This document shows, in pieces, positions 48,616 through 57,645 of a stretch of 64,000 bases of DNA; the first letter of the stretch is position 1; every line of letters begins with the position of its first letter. A program made the position numbers and the translations under genes. The stretch comes from Streptomyces cyaneochromogenes (GTDB lineage: Bacteria; Actinomycetota; Actinomycetes; Streptomycetales; Streptomycetaceae): contig NZ_CP034539.1 in NCBI RefSeq assembly GCF_003963535.1, forward strand, positions 8,370,001-8,434,000, in the 5' to 3' direction. The notes under the pieces were generated by a model, which was not told the DNA's origin, ran no database searches, and saw only the letters and a program-made list of their open reading frames with translations.

Positions 48616-50196
48616 CTACTCCTCCAGCTCCCCGCTGCCGCTGGAGAACTGGGCCAGGCGGAAGATCACGAACTCGGCCGGCTTGACCGGTGCGATGCCG
48701 ATCTCGCAGACGACCCGGCCGAGATCGACCGACTCCGGCGGGTTGGTCTCCTCGTCGCACTTGACGTAGTAGGCCTCTTCGGCCCGGGAGCCGAAGAGGG
48801 CGCCGTTGCGCCACTCGTTGACGAGGAAGGCGGAGATGTTGCGCCGGATCCGGGCCCACAGGTGCTGGTCGTTGGGCTCGAACACCACCCACTGGGTGCC
48901 GATCAGGATCGACTCCTCCAGGTAGTTGAAGTAGCGGCGCACGTTCAGGTACCGCCAGGCCGGGTCGGAGGAGAGCGTGCGGGCGCCCCAGACGCGGATG
49001 CCACGCCCCGGGAAGGCGCGGATGCAGTTGACGCCGACGGGGTTGAGCAGGTCCTGCTCGCCGCGGGTGATCTGGATCTCCAGGTCCACCGCACCTCGTA
49101 CGACCTCGTTGGCGGGCGCCTTGTGCACGCCGCGCTCGAAGTCGTTGCGGGCCCAGATCCCGGCGATGTGGCCGCTCGGAGGCATCGTCCGGGACTGGCC
49201 GGTGGCCGGGTCGAACACCTTGATCCAGGGGTAGTACAGGGCCGCGTACTTGGAGTCGTAGCCAGCCGTTTCCTGGCGCCAGACGCGGATCTGACGGGCA
49301 TTCAGACCCGGCGGCGGGTCGATGACGGCGACGCGGTCGCCCATCAGCTCGCAGTGCGCGATCAGTCCGAGCTGCACGGCCTTGACCGCTTCCAGGTCGA
49401 TCGCGCCACGCTGGTAGGCGGCCATCAGGTCGGGAACCGCGACCATCGAGACCTCGTCCACCGCCTCCAGACCACCGAAGCCGGTGCGGTCGGCGGAGTC
49501 GCCGAGGTACTCGGCGGGGCCGGGGTGCGCGGTGTCCGTCTCGGACGGGGCGAACGGCGCGGGCGCCGGGGCCGGCAGGGCCACCGTCTGGTTCTCGGGC
49601 CGGGTCAACTGTCCGGCGGGCGCCGCCTCCTGCACGGTGATGAGCTTGGACTGCTCCTTCACCTGCGTGACGACGTAGTTGCGGCCGCCCTTCTTGGCGG
49701 TCACGTCGAAGGTCTCGGCGACCTTGCCGCTGTCCTTGACGATCAGCCGGAACCGCTCGGCGGGGCCGTCGCCCTCCGGGTCGGCCACCTCGACGCTCAG
49801 CGAACCGGGAGCGGCGGCCGTCACCGTGAAGGTGCCCAGCCGCTGCGGCTCGCCCGGCGGCAGCGCCGTGGGGGTCGAGGAGCCCTTCAACGCCGCGGCG
49901 GGGGCGGCCGAGTCGCCGGACGCGCCTTCGGGGGCGCCGCCGACCCGGACGACGTAGGCGGCCGAACCGCCGTTGTTGAAGAAGCCGTAGACACTGTGCG
50001 CCAGGTAGTAGCCCTCGGTGAAGTCGCCGAAGGACGCGACGTACTGGGTCCAGTTGGTAACCAGCGTCGGCTCGTTGAGCGGGCCGGTCGGCGCGAGACC
50101 CACGAAGGCCGCCACCGAGGTGCCCACCCCCTCGATGGGGCGGGAGCCGCTGGCCACCTCCTCGACGTAGACGCCCGGCGACAGGTAGGACGGCAT
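48616..50196 (-). CDS. CIS contractile sheath protein (Afp2-like)
   Basis: 526 aa from ATG 50196, with GAGGAG upstream; the frame continues upstream without family similarity. MPSYLSPGVYVEEVASGSRP is the classic N-terminal strand-exchange arm, with GTSVAAFVGLAPTGPLNEPT. The C-terminal domain IRVWGARTLSSDPAWRYLNV, then RRYFNYLEESILIGTQWVVF and EPNDQHLWARIRRNISAFL, is the conserved sheath core, and the very end (SSGSGELEE) is the C-terminal arm. Contraction of this protein drives the tube. First gene of the main structural operon. Confidence 0.95.
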   Translation of the reverse strand: MPSYLSPGVYVEEVASGSRPIEGVGTSVAAFVGLAPTGPLNEPTLVTNWTQYVASFGDFTEGYYLAHSVYGFFNNGGSAAYVVRVGGAPEGASGDSAAPAAALKGSSTPTALPPGEPQRLGTFTVTAAAPGSLSVEVADPEGDGPAERFRLIVKDSGKVAETFDVTAKKGGRNYVVTQVKEQSKLITVQEAAPAGQLTRPENQTVALPAPAPAPFAPSETDTAHPGPAEYLGDSADRTGFGGLEAVDEVSMVAVPDLMAAYQRGAIDLEAVKAVQLGLIAHCELMGDRVAVIDPPPGLNARQIRVWRQETAGYDSKYAALYYPWIKVFDPATGQSRTMPPSGHIAGIWARNDFERGVHKAPANEVVRGAVDLEIQITRGEQDLLNPVGVNCIRAFPGRGIRVWGARTLSSDPAWRYLNVRRYFNYLEESILIGTQWVVFEPNDQHLWARIRRNISAFLVNEWRNGALFGSRAEEAYYVKCDEETNPPESVDLGRVVCEIGIAPVKPAEFVIFRLAQFSSGSGELEE

Positions 50197-50441
50197 GCTC
50201 GGCTCTCCTCGGGGTTCGAGACAGGTCGTCATTAAGCGTCGGTCGCCGGCCGGTCCCTGGGAACGTCCTCGGGTACCTGTCCGAGGGCAGCGGCGTTGCC
50301 CGCGCGGCTGCCCGCCGGGATCGAAGCCCCGCGGACCTGCCCGGCCCGGCCAGGGCCCCGGCTCTCCCGTGCCCGTAGGGGCAGCGAAGGCTGCCCCATG
50401 GCCTCTGACCGACGCTCTGTGCGTCCGCGTAGCGTCGCGGC
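50197..50441. promoter_or_regulatory. Divergent promoter region of sheath and ricin-like genes
   Basis: 245 bp between two start codons on opposite strands, so both promoters should be here. A hairpin with GGGGCAG (50378-50384) and CTGCCCC (50391-50397) arms lies 45-64 bp before the plus-strand start. I could not identify -10/-35 elements with confidence, and the TGTAAC box found near the ECF genes is absent. Confidence 0.5.
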
Positions 50442-51941
50442 GTGAGCCTATGGACTTCCCTGGAACCCGCCTCCGCAACCGTGGACCCGGGCACCAGCAC
50501 CACCGTGCGGCTGCGGCTGCGCAACACCGGTGACGTCGTCGACGAGTACCGCTTCGAGGCGGTCGGCGACACCGCACCGTGGACCACCGTGGAACCGGCC
50601 ACGCTCCGGCTCTATCCGGGGACCACGGGGACGGTGGAGCTGACGTTCGCGCCGCCGCGCACACCCGACGCGACAGCAGGCCCCAACCCGTACGCCGTAC
50701 GCATCACGCCGACCGAGCATCCCGAGGCGGTCACCGTCCCCGAGGGCAACCTCACCATCACCCCGTTCAGCGAGGTCCGCGCGGAGCTGGTGCCGCCCAC
50801 CGTCAAGGGCCGCTTCCGCGGACGGCCCAGGCTCGCCGTCGACAACCTCGGCAACACCACCCTGACGGCGTCCGTCAGCGGCGGCGACAACGGTGACGAA
50901 CTGTCGTACGACATTGTTCCGAGCAACGTGCAGATCGAGCCGGGACGTGCCGCGTTCGTGCGGGCGACGCTCAAGCCGCGCCAGATCATCTGGTTCGGCT
51001 CGAAGCAGCGGCGCCCCTACACGCTGACCGTGCAACGGTCGGGGACGACGCCTCTGGAGGTCGACGGCACCTATGTCCAGCGCGGGTTCCTGCCCGGTTG
51101 GCTCGCCACCTCCCTGGGCGTGGCCCTGGCACTGGCCATCACCTTCGTGATGCTCTGGATCGCGTACAAGCCACAGGTCCGTACCGCGGCCGTGGAGCAG
51201 CTCCAGAAAGCCGGCGTCAGCACCCTGCCGCCGCCCGACGCCGAGGAGACCGACGTGGCCGGCGAGCCTTCGCCGCCCGGCTCGGAGCCGACCGCCGCAC
51301 CGCCGCTGGAGGAGGCTCCTGAAGACTCTCCGCGGGGCAGCGGAAGCGGGGGCGGGGGCAGCGGCGGCGGCAAGGAAGGCGGGGGAAGCGGCGGAGGCGA
51401 AGCCACCTCCCCGAGGGCCGAGAAGGAGTCCGGCCAGCGGACCGTGAACAACGTCCTGCTCAGACTCAGGTCGGTCAAGCGATGCGCGGACGTCCCGGGC
51501 ACGGACGAGCCTGAGCGGGGCGACCTGGTCACGGTGAGCACCTGCAACCCGAGCTCCGAGAAGAACGAACGCTGGAACATCGAGGTGGTGAAACCGAAGG
51601 CCGGTCCCGGGGACACCGCCCTCTTCCAGATACGCCAGGTCAAGGGCGGGCTCTGCATGGACCTCAATGGGTTGGGGGCCAAGCCCGCGGCCAGCGCGGT
51701 GTTCACGTACGCCTGTAATGGAACCACCGGGGACAACCAACTGTGGTGGCTCGACCAGCAGGACAAGGACACCTACTGGATCCGTAACTTCGCCAGCCAC
51801 GGTGCCTGCCTGGACATGGCGGGCACCAGCGTCAGGGGGAATCCCGACAGGCTCGTCATCAGGGATTGCGTCGAGGGCGAGGCCCAGAGGTGGCAGATCG
51901 TCAACCCGACCGTCCCGAACTGGACGATCGTCCACCCCTGA
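50442..51941 (+). CDS. CIS-linked membrane protein with C-terminal ricin-type lectin domain
   Basis: 499 aa from GTG 50442. Two Ig-like/NEW3-type beta domains come first (ASATVDPGTSTTVRLRLRNT; YRFEAVGDTAPWTTVEP; LRLYPGTTGTVELTFAPP), then a TM helix (LPGWLATSLGVALALAITFV, then MLWIAYKP) near residue 235, then a Gly/Ser-rich linker. The C-terminal 150 residues form a ricin-B-like trefoil: KRCADVPGTDEPERGDLVTV, GLCMDLNGLGAKPAASA and ACLDMAGTSVRGNPDRLVIR. N-terminal signal absent, so Ig domains inside and lectin domain outside. Located inside the CIS locus, so probably expressed with it. Confidence 0.85.
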   Translation: MSLWTSLEPASATVDPGTSTTVRLRLRNTGDVVDEYRFEAVGDTAPWTTVEPATLRLYPGTTGTVELTFAPPRTPDATAGPNPYAVRITPTEHPEAVTVPEGNLTITPFSEVRAELVPPTVKGRFRGRPRLAVDNLGNTTLTASVSGGDNGDELSYDIVPSNVQIEPGRAAFVRATLKPRQIIWFGSKQRRPYTLTVQRSGTTPLEVDGTYVQRGFLPGWLATSLGVALALAITFVMLWIAYKPQVRTAAVEQLQKAGVSTLPPPDAEETDVAGEPSPPGSEPTAAPPLEEAPEDSPRGSGSGGGGSGGGKEGGGSGGGEATSPRAEKESGQRTVNNVLLRLRSVKRCADVPGTDEPERGDLVTVSTCNPSSEKNERWNIEVVKPKAGPGDTALFQIRQVKGGLCMDLNGLGAKPAASAVFTYACNGTTGDNQLWWLDQQDKDTYWIRNFASHGACLDMAGTSVRGNPDRLVIRDCVEGEAQRWQIVNPTVPNWTIVHP

Positions 51942-51970
51942 GATCCGCGCACCCCTGACATCCGCGTCCG

Positions 51971-53995
51971 CTACCAGCCGCCCTCGCCCGGCACCAGGCG
52001 GCCCGCCTTGCGGTACTCGCGGCGGGCCCCCTCCAGCAGGTCGGCCGTGGTGACCGGTTCACCGCGGCCGGCGGCGGCGTAGGCCGCGGTGACGACGGCG
52101 CTGCGGATCGACCCGCCGGCCAGCTCGAAGTCGCGGGCGCACCCGCCCGGGTCGGCGTCCGCCGCACAGGGCACCCCGGCGAGGCTGTGCCGCCACAGCG
52201 CCAGTCGCTGCTGCGCGTCGGGGAACGGGAAGTCGACCACCAGGTCCAGTCTCCGGGTGAACGCCTCGTCGATGTTGGCCCGCAGATTGGTGGTCAGCAG
52301 CGCGATACCGTCGAACGACTCCAGGCGCTGCAGCAGATAGGCGCTCTCCATGTTGGCGTAGCGGTCGTGCGAGTCCTTGACTTCGGAGCGTCGGCCGAAG
52401 ACGGCGTCGGCCTCGTCGAACAGCAGGACGGCGTCGGTGCGGTCGGCCTCGGTGAAGATCCGCTCCAGGTTCTTCTCGGTCTCGCCCACGTACTTGTCGA
52501 CGATCGAGGAGAGCTGGACGACGTACAGGTCGAGGCCCAGTTCGGCGGCGACGACCTCGGCCGACAGTGTCTTTCCGGTGCCGGACTCGCCGGCGAAGAG
52601 CCCCAGCACGCCGCGGCCCCGTCCGCCGCCCGCGCTGAGCCGCCAGTCGCCGAGCACCCGGTCGCGGTGGCGGGCGCGCAGGGCCAGTTCCCGCAGCTGG
52701 GCCAGCGGCTGGTCCGGCAGGAGGAGGTCGGCCCAGCCGACGTCGGGCCTGATCCGGCGGGCGTGCCGCTCCAGACCGGAAGCGGACTGCTGGCGGGCGG
52801 CGAGCCGCAGATGGGCGGCGGTCAGCGCGGTCCCGTCGAACGCGGCGAGCTCCCGGGCGGCCCGCGCGACCCGGGCGATCCCGTCGGCGCCGAGACGGTA
52901 CGGCGCCACGGCCGCCGCCAGCTCGAACCCCGGTGCCTCGCCGAGCGCGGCCGACCACTCGGCCCCGGCCCCCGCCGAGCGGCGCGGCACCTCCAGGACC
53001 AGTGGGTCACGGTCGCACCACTGGGGATCGTAGGGCCGCTCACCGACGAACAGCACCGGGATGTCGGGGGTGGTCAACTCCCGGATCAGTGGGGACGGAT
53101 CGTCGGGGAGCCGGGACACGACGAGCGCGCAGCCGCGCAGCCGGGCCTCGCGGAGCAGCTCCGGGAGCGGCGGCCCACCGGAGGCGATGACGTGCAGCGC
53201 GTCGAGTCCCGCCGCGCCCAGCGCCGCCGCGGCGAGGGCCGGTCCGTCACCCGGGCGGCGTTCGCGCAGGTAGGCGACGATTGGGGAGGCGTTCAGGCGC
53301 GCGGCGAGTCTGCGCGTGAACTCCTCGTCGTAGGGGCCCGAGGGCTCGTCGAGCGGGCGCAGGTGCGCGGCGAGGGCGGCGTCCGGGGTGTCGTCGCCCA
53401 GCAGATGAGCCACGAGCCGGTCGGGGACACGCAACGTCCGGCTGAGGAACGGCCGTTCCGGCTCCTCGACCTCGACCAGTCCGAGCGCGCACAGCGGGGC
53501 CGACGGATGGAACCTGGCTCGCGCCCACGCCAGGTGCACGGGTGCCCCGCACACCTCGAGAGCGAGCCCGGTGGTGGCTCGGCGGCGGCTAACGTCGTCG
53601 TTCAGGTATCCGTACAGCGCCTCGAAGACGCGGTCGACATCGGGCGCCAGGGCGATCAGGAGCAGGGCGGTGTCCAGTTCGGTGAGCGCGTGCCGCTCCA
53701 CGAGGAGCGCCAGCCGGTCGCTTCCCGACGCTGTGGCCGGGGGCGCAGGCACAGGCGCGTCCACCGGCTCCGCGTCCGCGCGGCCCAGCAGATGCCGTAC
53801 CGCGTCCTCGGTCAGGTACATGCCGCGCAGTGGGTCGTCCGCGGTGGGGTCGGTGGCGCTGCGCCGCTCCACCAGCAGGGCGGCCCGGTCACGGATCAGG
53901 TCCAGCCGGGCGAGCAGCGCGCGGGAGACGTCCGATACGGGGTCGCAGGAATACGTCGGCGCGTCTTCGGAGAGCGCGGAGGTGTACGGGGTCAT
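51971..53995 (-). CDS. CIS AAA+ ATPase (Afp15-like)
   Basis: 674 aa. The N-terminal 430 residues are an alpha-helical domain (VSDVSRALLARLDLIRDRAA) with a degenerate AAA module. The C-terminal AAA+ domain has Walker A GESGTGKT (about 467-474), Walker B VLLFDEADAVFG (about 520), sensor I LLTTNLRANID, and arginine fingers in FTRRLDLVVDFPFPD. It is an Afp15-like ATPase required for particle assembly in eCIS, not a ClpV recycling ATPase (no Clp-N domain). ATG overlaps the DUF4255 gene stop by 4 bp. Confidence 0.93.
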   Translation of the reverse strand: MTPYTSALSEDAPTYSCDPVSDVSRALLARLDLIRDRAALLVERRSATDPTADDPLRGMYLTEDAVRHLLGRADAEPVDAPVPAPPATASGSDRLALLVERHALTELDTALLLIALAPDVDRVFEALYGYLNDDVSRRRATTGLALEVCGAPVHLAWARARFHPSAPLCALGLVEVEEPERPFLSRTLRVPDRLVAHLLGDDTPDAALAAHLRPLDEPSGPYDEEFTRRLAARLNASPIVAYLRERRPGDGPALAAAALGAAGLDALHVIASGGPPLPELLREARLRGCALVVSRLPDDPSPLIRELTTPDIPVLFVGERPYDPQWCDRDPLVLEVPRRSAGAGAEWSAALGEAPGFELAAAVAPYRLGADGIARVARAARELAAFDGTALTAAHLRLAARQQSASGLERHARRIRPDVGWADLLLPDQPLAQLRELALRARHRDRVLGDWRLSAGGGRGRGVLGLFAGESGTGKTLSAEVVAAELGLDLYVVQLSSIVDKYVGETEKNLERIFTEADRTDAVLLFDEADAVFGRRSEVKDSHDRYANMESAYLLQRLESFDGIALLTTNLRANIDEAFTRRLDLVVDFPFPDAQQRLALWRHSLAGVPCAADADPGGCARDFELAGGSIRSAVVTAAYAAAGRGEPVTTADLLEGARREYRKAGRLVPGEGGW

Positions 53996-54717
53996 TTCTG
54001 TGCCGGCTCCGGATTCGGGTGGCCGGCCGCCGTCGCGTTCGACCCGTGTTCGCCCGGCAGACCACGTGCGGCCGCCCTGGCCGCCGCGGCCTGCGCCACC
54101 TGGCGCGGCCGGTGCCGCCGCTCCGGCGAGCCCTCCGCGCTGCCGTCAACCGCGCGTACCCGCACGGCGGCGCCCTCCGTGACCGGCGGCCCGACGTCGT
54201 ACTCGGGGTAGGCCGGGAACGGCGCGGTCACCACCAGGTCCAGGGACGGCTTGAGTTCACCGCCGAGCGCGGACCAGATCTCCGCCAGCGACCGCGCCTC
54301 GGTCTGGAGACCGGCGACCGTTAGGGGCATCGACAGACCCAACGCACCCAGCGCGCCCGGGAGTTCGTCGGCTGGGATGAGCTCACGGGGGAGCAGGGTC
54401 GCCAACACCGCGGAAAGGAGCCGGTGTTCGTCCTTCGGCTGCTTCGTCCAGGCCGTGACGAGGTACGACAGCCGGAACCAGCGCGGCGGCTGGCGCCGTT
54501 TCAGCACGATTCCACGGCCGTCCTCGACCGGGGCCGAGCCACGGTGCCGCCGTCGCACGTCCTCACGGATGTCGTACAAGTAGGCGTTGACCGCAGTGGT
54601 GTTGCGTCGGGCGGCCCAGTCGCGGGTCGGGGCCTCGAAGGAGACGTCGACGCCGGAACCGGCCAACGCGCCCCCTTTGAGAAGCCGTTCGATGACTTCG
54701 TCCACCTCGTGGATCAC
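53992..54717 (-). CDS. CIS cap/terminator protein, DUF4255 (Afp16-like)
   Basis: 241 aa from GTG 54717 (VIHEVDEVIERLL). The DUF4255/Pvc16 N-domain is seen in TTAVNAYLYDIREDVRRRHR, PPRWFRLSYLVTAWTKQPKD and EHRLLSAVLATLLP. It caps the distal end of tube and sheath. The C-terminal 60 residues are basic and disordered (RHRPRQVAQAAAARAAARGL). The start choice agrees with a GGGAGAC Shine-Dalgarno and the family N-terminus; the frame further upstream is Arg/Pro-rich noise. Confidence 0.9.
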   Translation of the reverse strand: MIHEVDEVIERLLKGGALAGSGVDVSFEAPTRDWAARRNTTAVNAYLYDIREDVRRRHRGSAPVEDGRGIVLKRRQPPRWFRLSYLVTAWTKQPKDEHRLLSAVLATLLPRELIPADELPGALGALGLSMPLTVAGLQTEARSLAEIWSALGGELKPSLDLVVTAPFPAYPEYDVGPPVTEGAAVRVRAVDGSAEGSPERRHRPRQVAQAAAARAAARGLPGEHGSNATAAGHPNPEPAQK

Positions 54718-54886
54718 CGTCGTCTCCCGTTCCTGGCTCAGGTACCGCCGTGCCGCTCCGTCGAGTCCGCCGAACGGGCGTGTGCGTCCGATTCTTCGCG
54801 TCTCCGCACCCGGTGCCCAGGCGCGGGAGGGACGATGCCGGGGTGGAGCGGCCTGCCCGGGCGGCCGTGCGTCGTTGCCCTCGCGG

Positions 54887-55570
54887 TCAGATGAAACCCT
54901 CGCGCAGGGCATAGGCCACGGCATGTGCCCGGTTGCGCAGGTGGAGTCGGGTGGTCAGCCCGTGCAGCACGTTTTTGACGGTACGTTCGGAGTACGCGAG
55001 CTTGGCGGCGATCTCCGTGGTGTCCAGTCCCTGGGCGACCAGCCGCAGAACGTCCGCCTCGCGTGCCGTCAGCCCCGTCACGGGGGCGCCGGTGTTTCCC
55101 GCGGCGCAGCGCTGGAGCGTTCCCACCTGACTCATCAGCCGGCCGAGCAGATCGGCGGGCAGGTCGCCGTCGCCCCGCGATGCCGCGATGACGGCCTGCA
55201 ACAGCCGCTGCGCGGTCGCCTCGTGACGCCAGACGACGGCTCCGACACCGCACTCGATGACCGTGAGGAGTTCACTCTCCCGAAGTGCGCTCACCACAAG
55301 GACCGTGCGGGCGGCCTCTCCGCGCACGAGTCGGCGCAGCCGCTCGAAGGTCGTCTCGTCCGGTGTCTCCTCGACCAGCACTGCCACGGCATCGGCCCCG
55401 GGCCGGGCCTCGTCACGAAGGTCGATCACCGGATGCTGCCGCAGCTGACTGGCCGCCCCCGCCCCGGAGATGGGGTCCCGCGCGTGGACCACGACGCCGA
55501 TCCGGTACCCGGAACCGTCCGGTTCCCTGCCCGTGGTCCCGGCCGAACCGGTGTCCGAGGTGCCCGACAT
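54887..55570 (-). CDS. LuxR-type regulator without receiver phosphorylation site
   Basis: 227 aa from ATG 55570 (in-frame GTG at 55579 is also possible). The C-terminal LuxR HTH is GLTAREADVLRLVAQGLDTT and ERTVKNVLHGLTTRLHLRNR. The N-terminal half resembles a receiver (ERLRRLVRGEAARTVLVVSA, VIECGVGAVVWRHEAT), but the phosphoacceptor Asp and the conserved Lys are replaced, so it is an atypical or ligand-responsive regulator. Located at the head of the CIS locus on the same strand, 170 bp before the cap gene, so probably a pathway-specific regulator. Confidence 0.85.
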   Translation of the reverse strand: MSGTSDTGSAGTTGREPDGSGYRIGVVVHARDPISGAGAASQLRQHPVIDLRDEARPGADAVAVLVEETPDETTFERLRRLVRGEAARTVLVVSALRESELLTVIECGVGAVVWRHEATAQRLLQAVIAASRGDGDLPADLLGRLMSQVGTLQRCAAGNTGAPVTGLTAREADVLRLVAQGLDTTEIAAKLAYSERTVKNVLHGLTTRLHLRNRAHAVAYALREGFI

Positions 55571-55728
55571 ACCACTCACTCTTCCCCCATGTTCCTCTGT
55601 GGCCTGCCTTACAGATTCAAGTTCCCCAAGGTCAAGGGGCTGCTGGCGGCGAAGGACGACCTGACCGCCTTCGCCGCCTTCCCGAGCGCCCCGAAAACGC
55701 CCCCGCGCTACCTCGGGGCTGCCGGTTG

Positions 55729-56607
55729 TCAGCAGGTCTTGGTGGAGCTCGGCTGCTTCTCGGGGGCGGTGGAAGGCATGTCGGAGTGGGCAGCCCTCGC
55801 GCGGCGCAGTTCGTCGGCCTCGTCGCGGACCGCGTCGAGCCTGACCTCCAGCATGCTCACTCGCTCGCGGTAGCGCTCCAGCTCGGCCCGGACGAACTCG
55901 GCGTCCGCCACCTGGCGGGCCGCGTCCTCGCGGATCGCGGCGGTCTCCTCCGCGAACTTCTGCTCCGCGGCGTCCAGGGCGGTGACGGCCATGTCGGCCG
56001 CGGCCTCGGCGAGCGCGGTCCGTTCCTCGGCGGCCAGGATGCGCTGTGCCGCGGCTCGGGTGACGGTGTCGATGCGGGCCTCGGCCGCGGCCGAGTCGGT
56101 GATGATCGCCAACTCCTCGATGTAGGCGGGGAGTTCGGCCGAGAGCTGCTTGATGAGGGCGACCAGGCCGTCACGGGACTGCGCGGCCCGGCCGCTGTCG
56201 TCCGCCGCCGACATCGAGGCCATGAGCTCCATCGTCTCGCTGTCCACGGCCTCCATCGCGACCGCGGCCTTCACCGGAGTCGTGACCTGCGCCGGGACCT
56301 GCGCCGGGACCTGGGACGCGACTGGCGCCTGCGCGTAGCCGTGCGGGTGGCCCTGGGACGCCGGCTGGGCCTCCTCGACGGCCGGCGCCTGTACGAACTT
56401 CGCCGCTTCCTTGGCCCTGGCGGCCGCGCGCTTCTCCTCCTTGCGCTGCTGCCGCTTGGCGCGGAACTTCCGGAACGCGCCGAGCGCGTTGTGCTCCGGG
56501 TGCCCGCAGAAGTGGGGCCCCGTTCCCTGGGCGCCCGGTTCGGCCGGCTGGGTGCAGTCCGGGTACGAACAGGTGGGGGCGGCGGTCTCGACGGCGTTGG
56601 TGCTCAT
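55729..56607 (-). CDS. Coiled-coil protein with N-terminal Cys/His motif
   Basis: 292 aa. The first 30 residues contain CSYPDCTQPAEPGAQGTGPH and FCGHPEH, a likely zinc site of C/C/C/H type. A basic helix (AKRQQRKEEKRAAARAKEAA), a Pro/Ala/Gln linker with repeated PAQV, and then about 150 residues of coiled coil follow (LADMAVTALDAAEQ-type heptads; RAELERYRERVSMLEVRLDA). No enzyme motif is present. Its promoter carries the same TGTAACGTTCGGCG box as the divergent DM13 gene. Probably a DNA- or protein-binding accessory; not recognised further. Confidence 0.72.
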   Translation of the reverse strand: MSTNAVETAAPTCSYPDCTQPAEPGAQGTGPHFCGHPEHNALGAFRKFRAKRQQRKEEKRAAARAKEAAKFVQAPAVEEAQPASQGHPHGYAQAPVASQVPAQVPAQVTTPVKAAVAMEAVDSETMELMASMSAADDSGRAAQSRDGLVALIKQLSAELPAYIEELAIITDSAAAEARIDTVTRAAAQRILAAEERTALAEAAADMAVTALDAAEQKFAEETAAIREDAARQVADAEFVRAELERYRERVSMLEVRLDAVRDEADELRRARAAHSDMPSTAPEKQPSSTKTC

Positions 56608-56742
56608 GGTTCTGCCTCTCGTTGCTGGCTCGGAGGTTTCCGGAGGTCGTACGTCACGAAGCTGAACTTCCGCCCTGTGCCCGGTTGTTCAGTCCGGCGC
56701 GACCGGGGCGTCGTCGCTTGTGCCTACTCAGTGCGCCGAAGC

Positions 56743-56827
56743 CGCCGAACGTTACAAGCCGATCCGGCGTCGGGTTCCGCGCATGCCTCCTGGAGCGAAT
56801 TCCGCGAGGGGTGTGTAACGTTCGGCG
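56743..56827. promoter_or_regulatory. Twin divergent ECF-type promoter boxes
   Basis: The 14-mer TGTAACGTTCGGCG occurs on the plus strand at 56814-56827 and on the minus strand at 56743-56756: a perfect inverted pair flanking 57 bp. Each copy contains an ECF-like -35 AAC. On the plus strand CGTC follows 15 nt later, a typical -35/-10 spacing. They point outward to the coiled-coil gene and to the DM13 gene. Confidence 0.6.
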
Positions 56828-56900
56828 CCCCTTCCGTCTCTGAAGCGCTGTGACCACGACACCGGGTCACAGCGACCACCGAACAGAAACGGAAACTCCC

Positions 56901-57395
56901 ATGTGCCGAACCAAGCGCCGCCGCCCCGCTCTCTGGATCATCACCGCACTGGTCGTCGTGGCCGCGGCCGTCGGCCTCTACGTCTTCCAGCCGTGGCGGG
57001 CGTTCACCACGGTCCGGGTGGACGAGGCGCCGCCGGGCGTCGTCGCCGCGGCACGACCGCTGAGCGGTACGTTCGTCTCACACGAGCACGAGACCAGCGG
57101 CTCGGTGGCGGTTCTCGAGTCCGGGGACGGGGTGCGGACGCTGCGCCTGACGAACCTGCGCACCTCCGACGGCCCGGCTCTGCATGTGTGGCTCAGCGAC
57201 CAGCCCGTCGAGGGCGGCGGCGGCAACCTCGACGACGGTGAGCACATCGACCTCGGCTCGCTGAAGGGCAACGAGGGCAACCAGAACTACCTGATTCCGG
57301 CGACCGCCGACCTCGGCAGGTTCTCCACGGTGACGATCTGGTGCGAACGCTTCAGCGTGTCCTTCGGCGCGGCCGAACTGAACCAGGCGGCCTGA
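56901..57395 (+). CDS. Membrane-anchored DM13-domain protein
   Basis: 164 aa from ATG 56901; an in-frame GTG at 56850 would add 17 residues but lacks a ribosome-binding site. One N-terminal TM (PALWIITALVVVAAAVGLYV), then a DM13 domain: PLSGTFVSHEHETSGSVAVL, RLTNLRTSDGPALHVWLSDQ, NQNYLIPATADLGRFSTVTI and WCERFSVSF, with the conserved Cys (WCERFS). DM13 domains are linked to redox or electron transfer at the cell surface. Transcribed from the ECF-type promoter box, so probably part of the envelope-stress regulon of the adjacent sigma factor. Confidence 0.8.
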   Translation: MCRTKRRRPALWIITALVVVAAAVGLYVFQPWRAFTTVRVDEAPPGVVAAARPLSGTFVSHEHETSGSVAVLESGDGVRTLRLTNLRTSDGPALHVWLSDQPVEGGGGNLDDGEHIDLGSLKGNEGNQNYLIPATADLGRFSTVTIWCERFSVSFGAAELNQAA

Positions 57396-57414
57396 CGGAC
57401 GCTTCAGGGCCGGT

Positions 57415-57645
57415 TCACGACCGTCGCCAGTCCCGGAACGCGGTGAGCAACAGGCCCCGGGCATCGTCAGAGATGCTTTCCGGGGTCAGCTCACCCGTCG
57501 TGGCGATCGTCTGCCGGAACTGATCCAGATACAGCTCGCACTTGGAGCACTCGGCCAGGTGGCCCACGAAGCGCTGCTCGTCCTCCTCGGACAGGGAGCC
57601 GTCCAGAAAATCGGTCACCAACTCCACGAACTCATCGCAGTTCAC
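57415..57645 (-). CDS. Zinc-finger anti-sigma factor, 76 aa
   Basis: From GTG 57645 (VNCDEFVELVTDFLDGSL), overlapping the sigma-factor stop by 4 bp (GTGA). The zf-HC2 motif is FVGHLAECSKCELYLDQFRQ (HxxxCxxC), which binds zinc and the sigma factor. The short C-terminal tail has no TM segment, so the anti-sigma factor is soluble and may respond to redox through zinc, as RsrA does. Confidence 0.88.
   Translation of the reverse strand: MNCDEFVELVTDFLDGSLSEEDEQRFVGHLAECSKCELYLDQFRQTIATTGELTPESISDDARGLLLTAFRDWRRS

Noticed and set aside
30639..54717. Type VI secretion system
   Set aside because: No TssJ/L/M membrane complex, no ClpV-type ATPase and no TssK. ATPase, LysM and DUF4255 proteins are of the eCIS kind.
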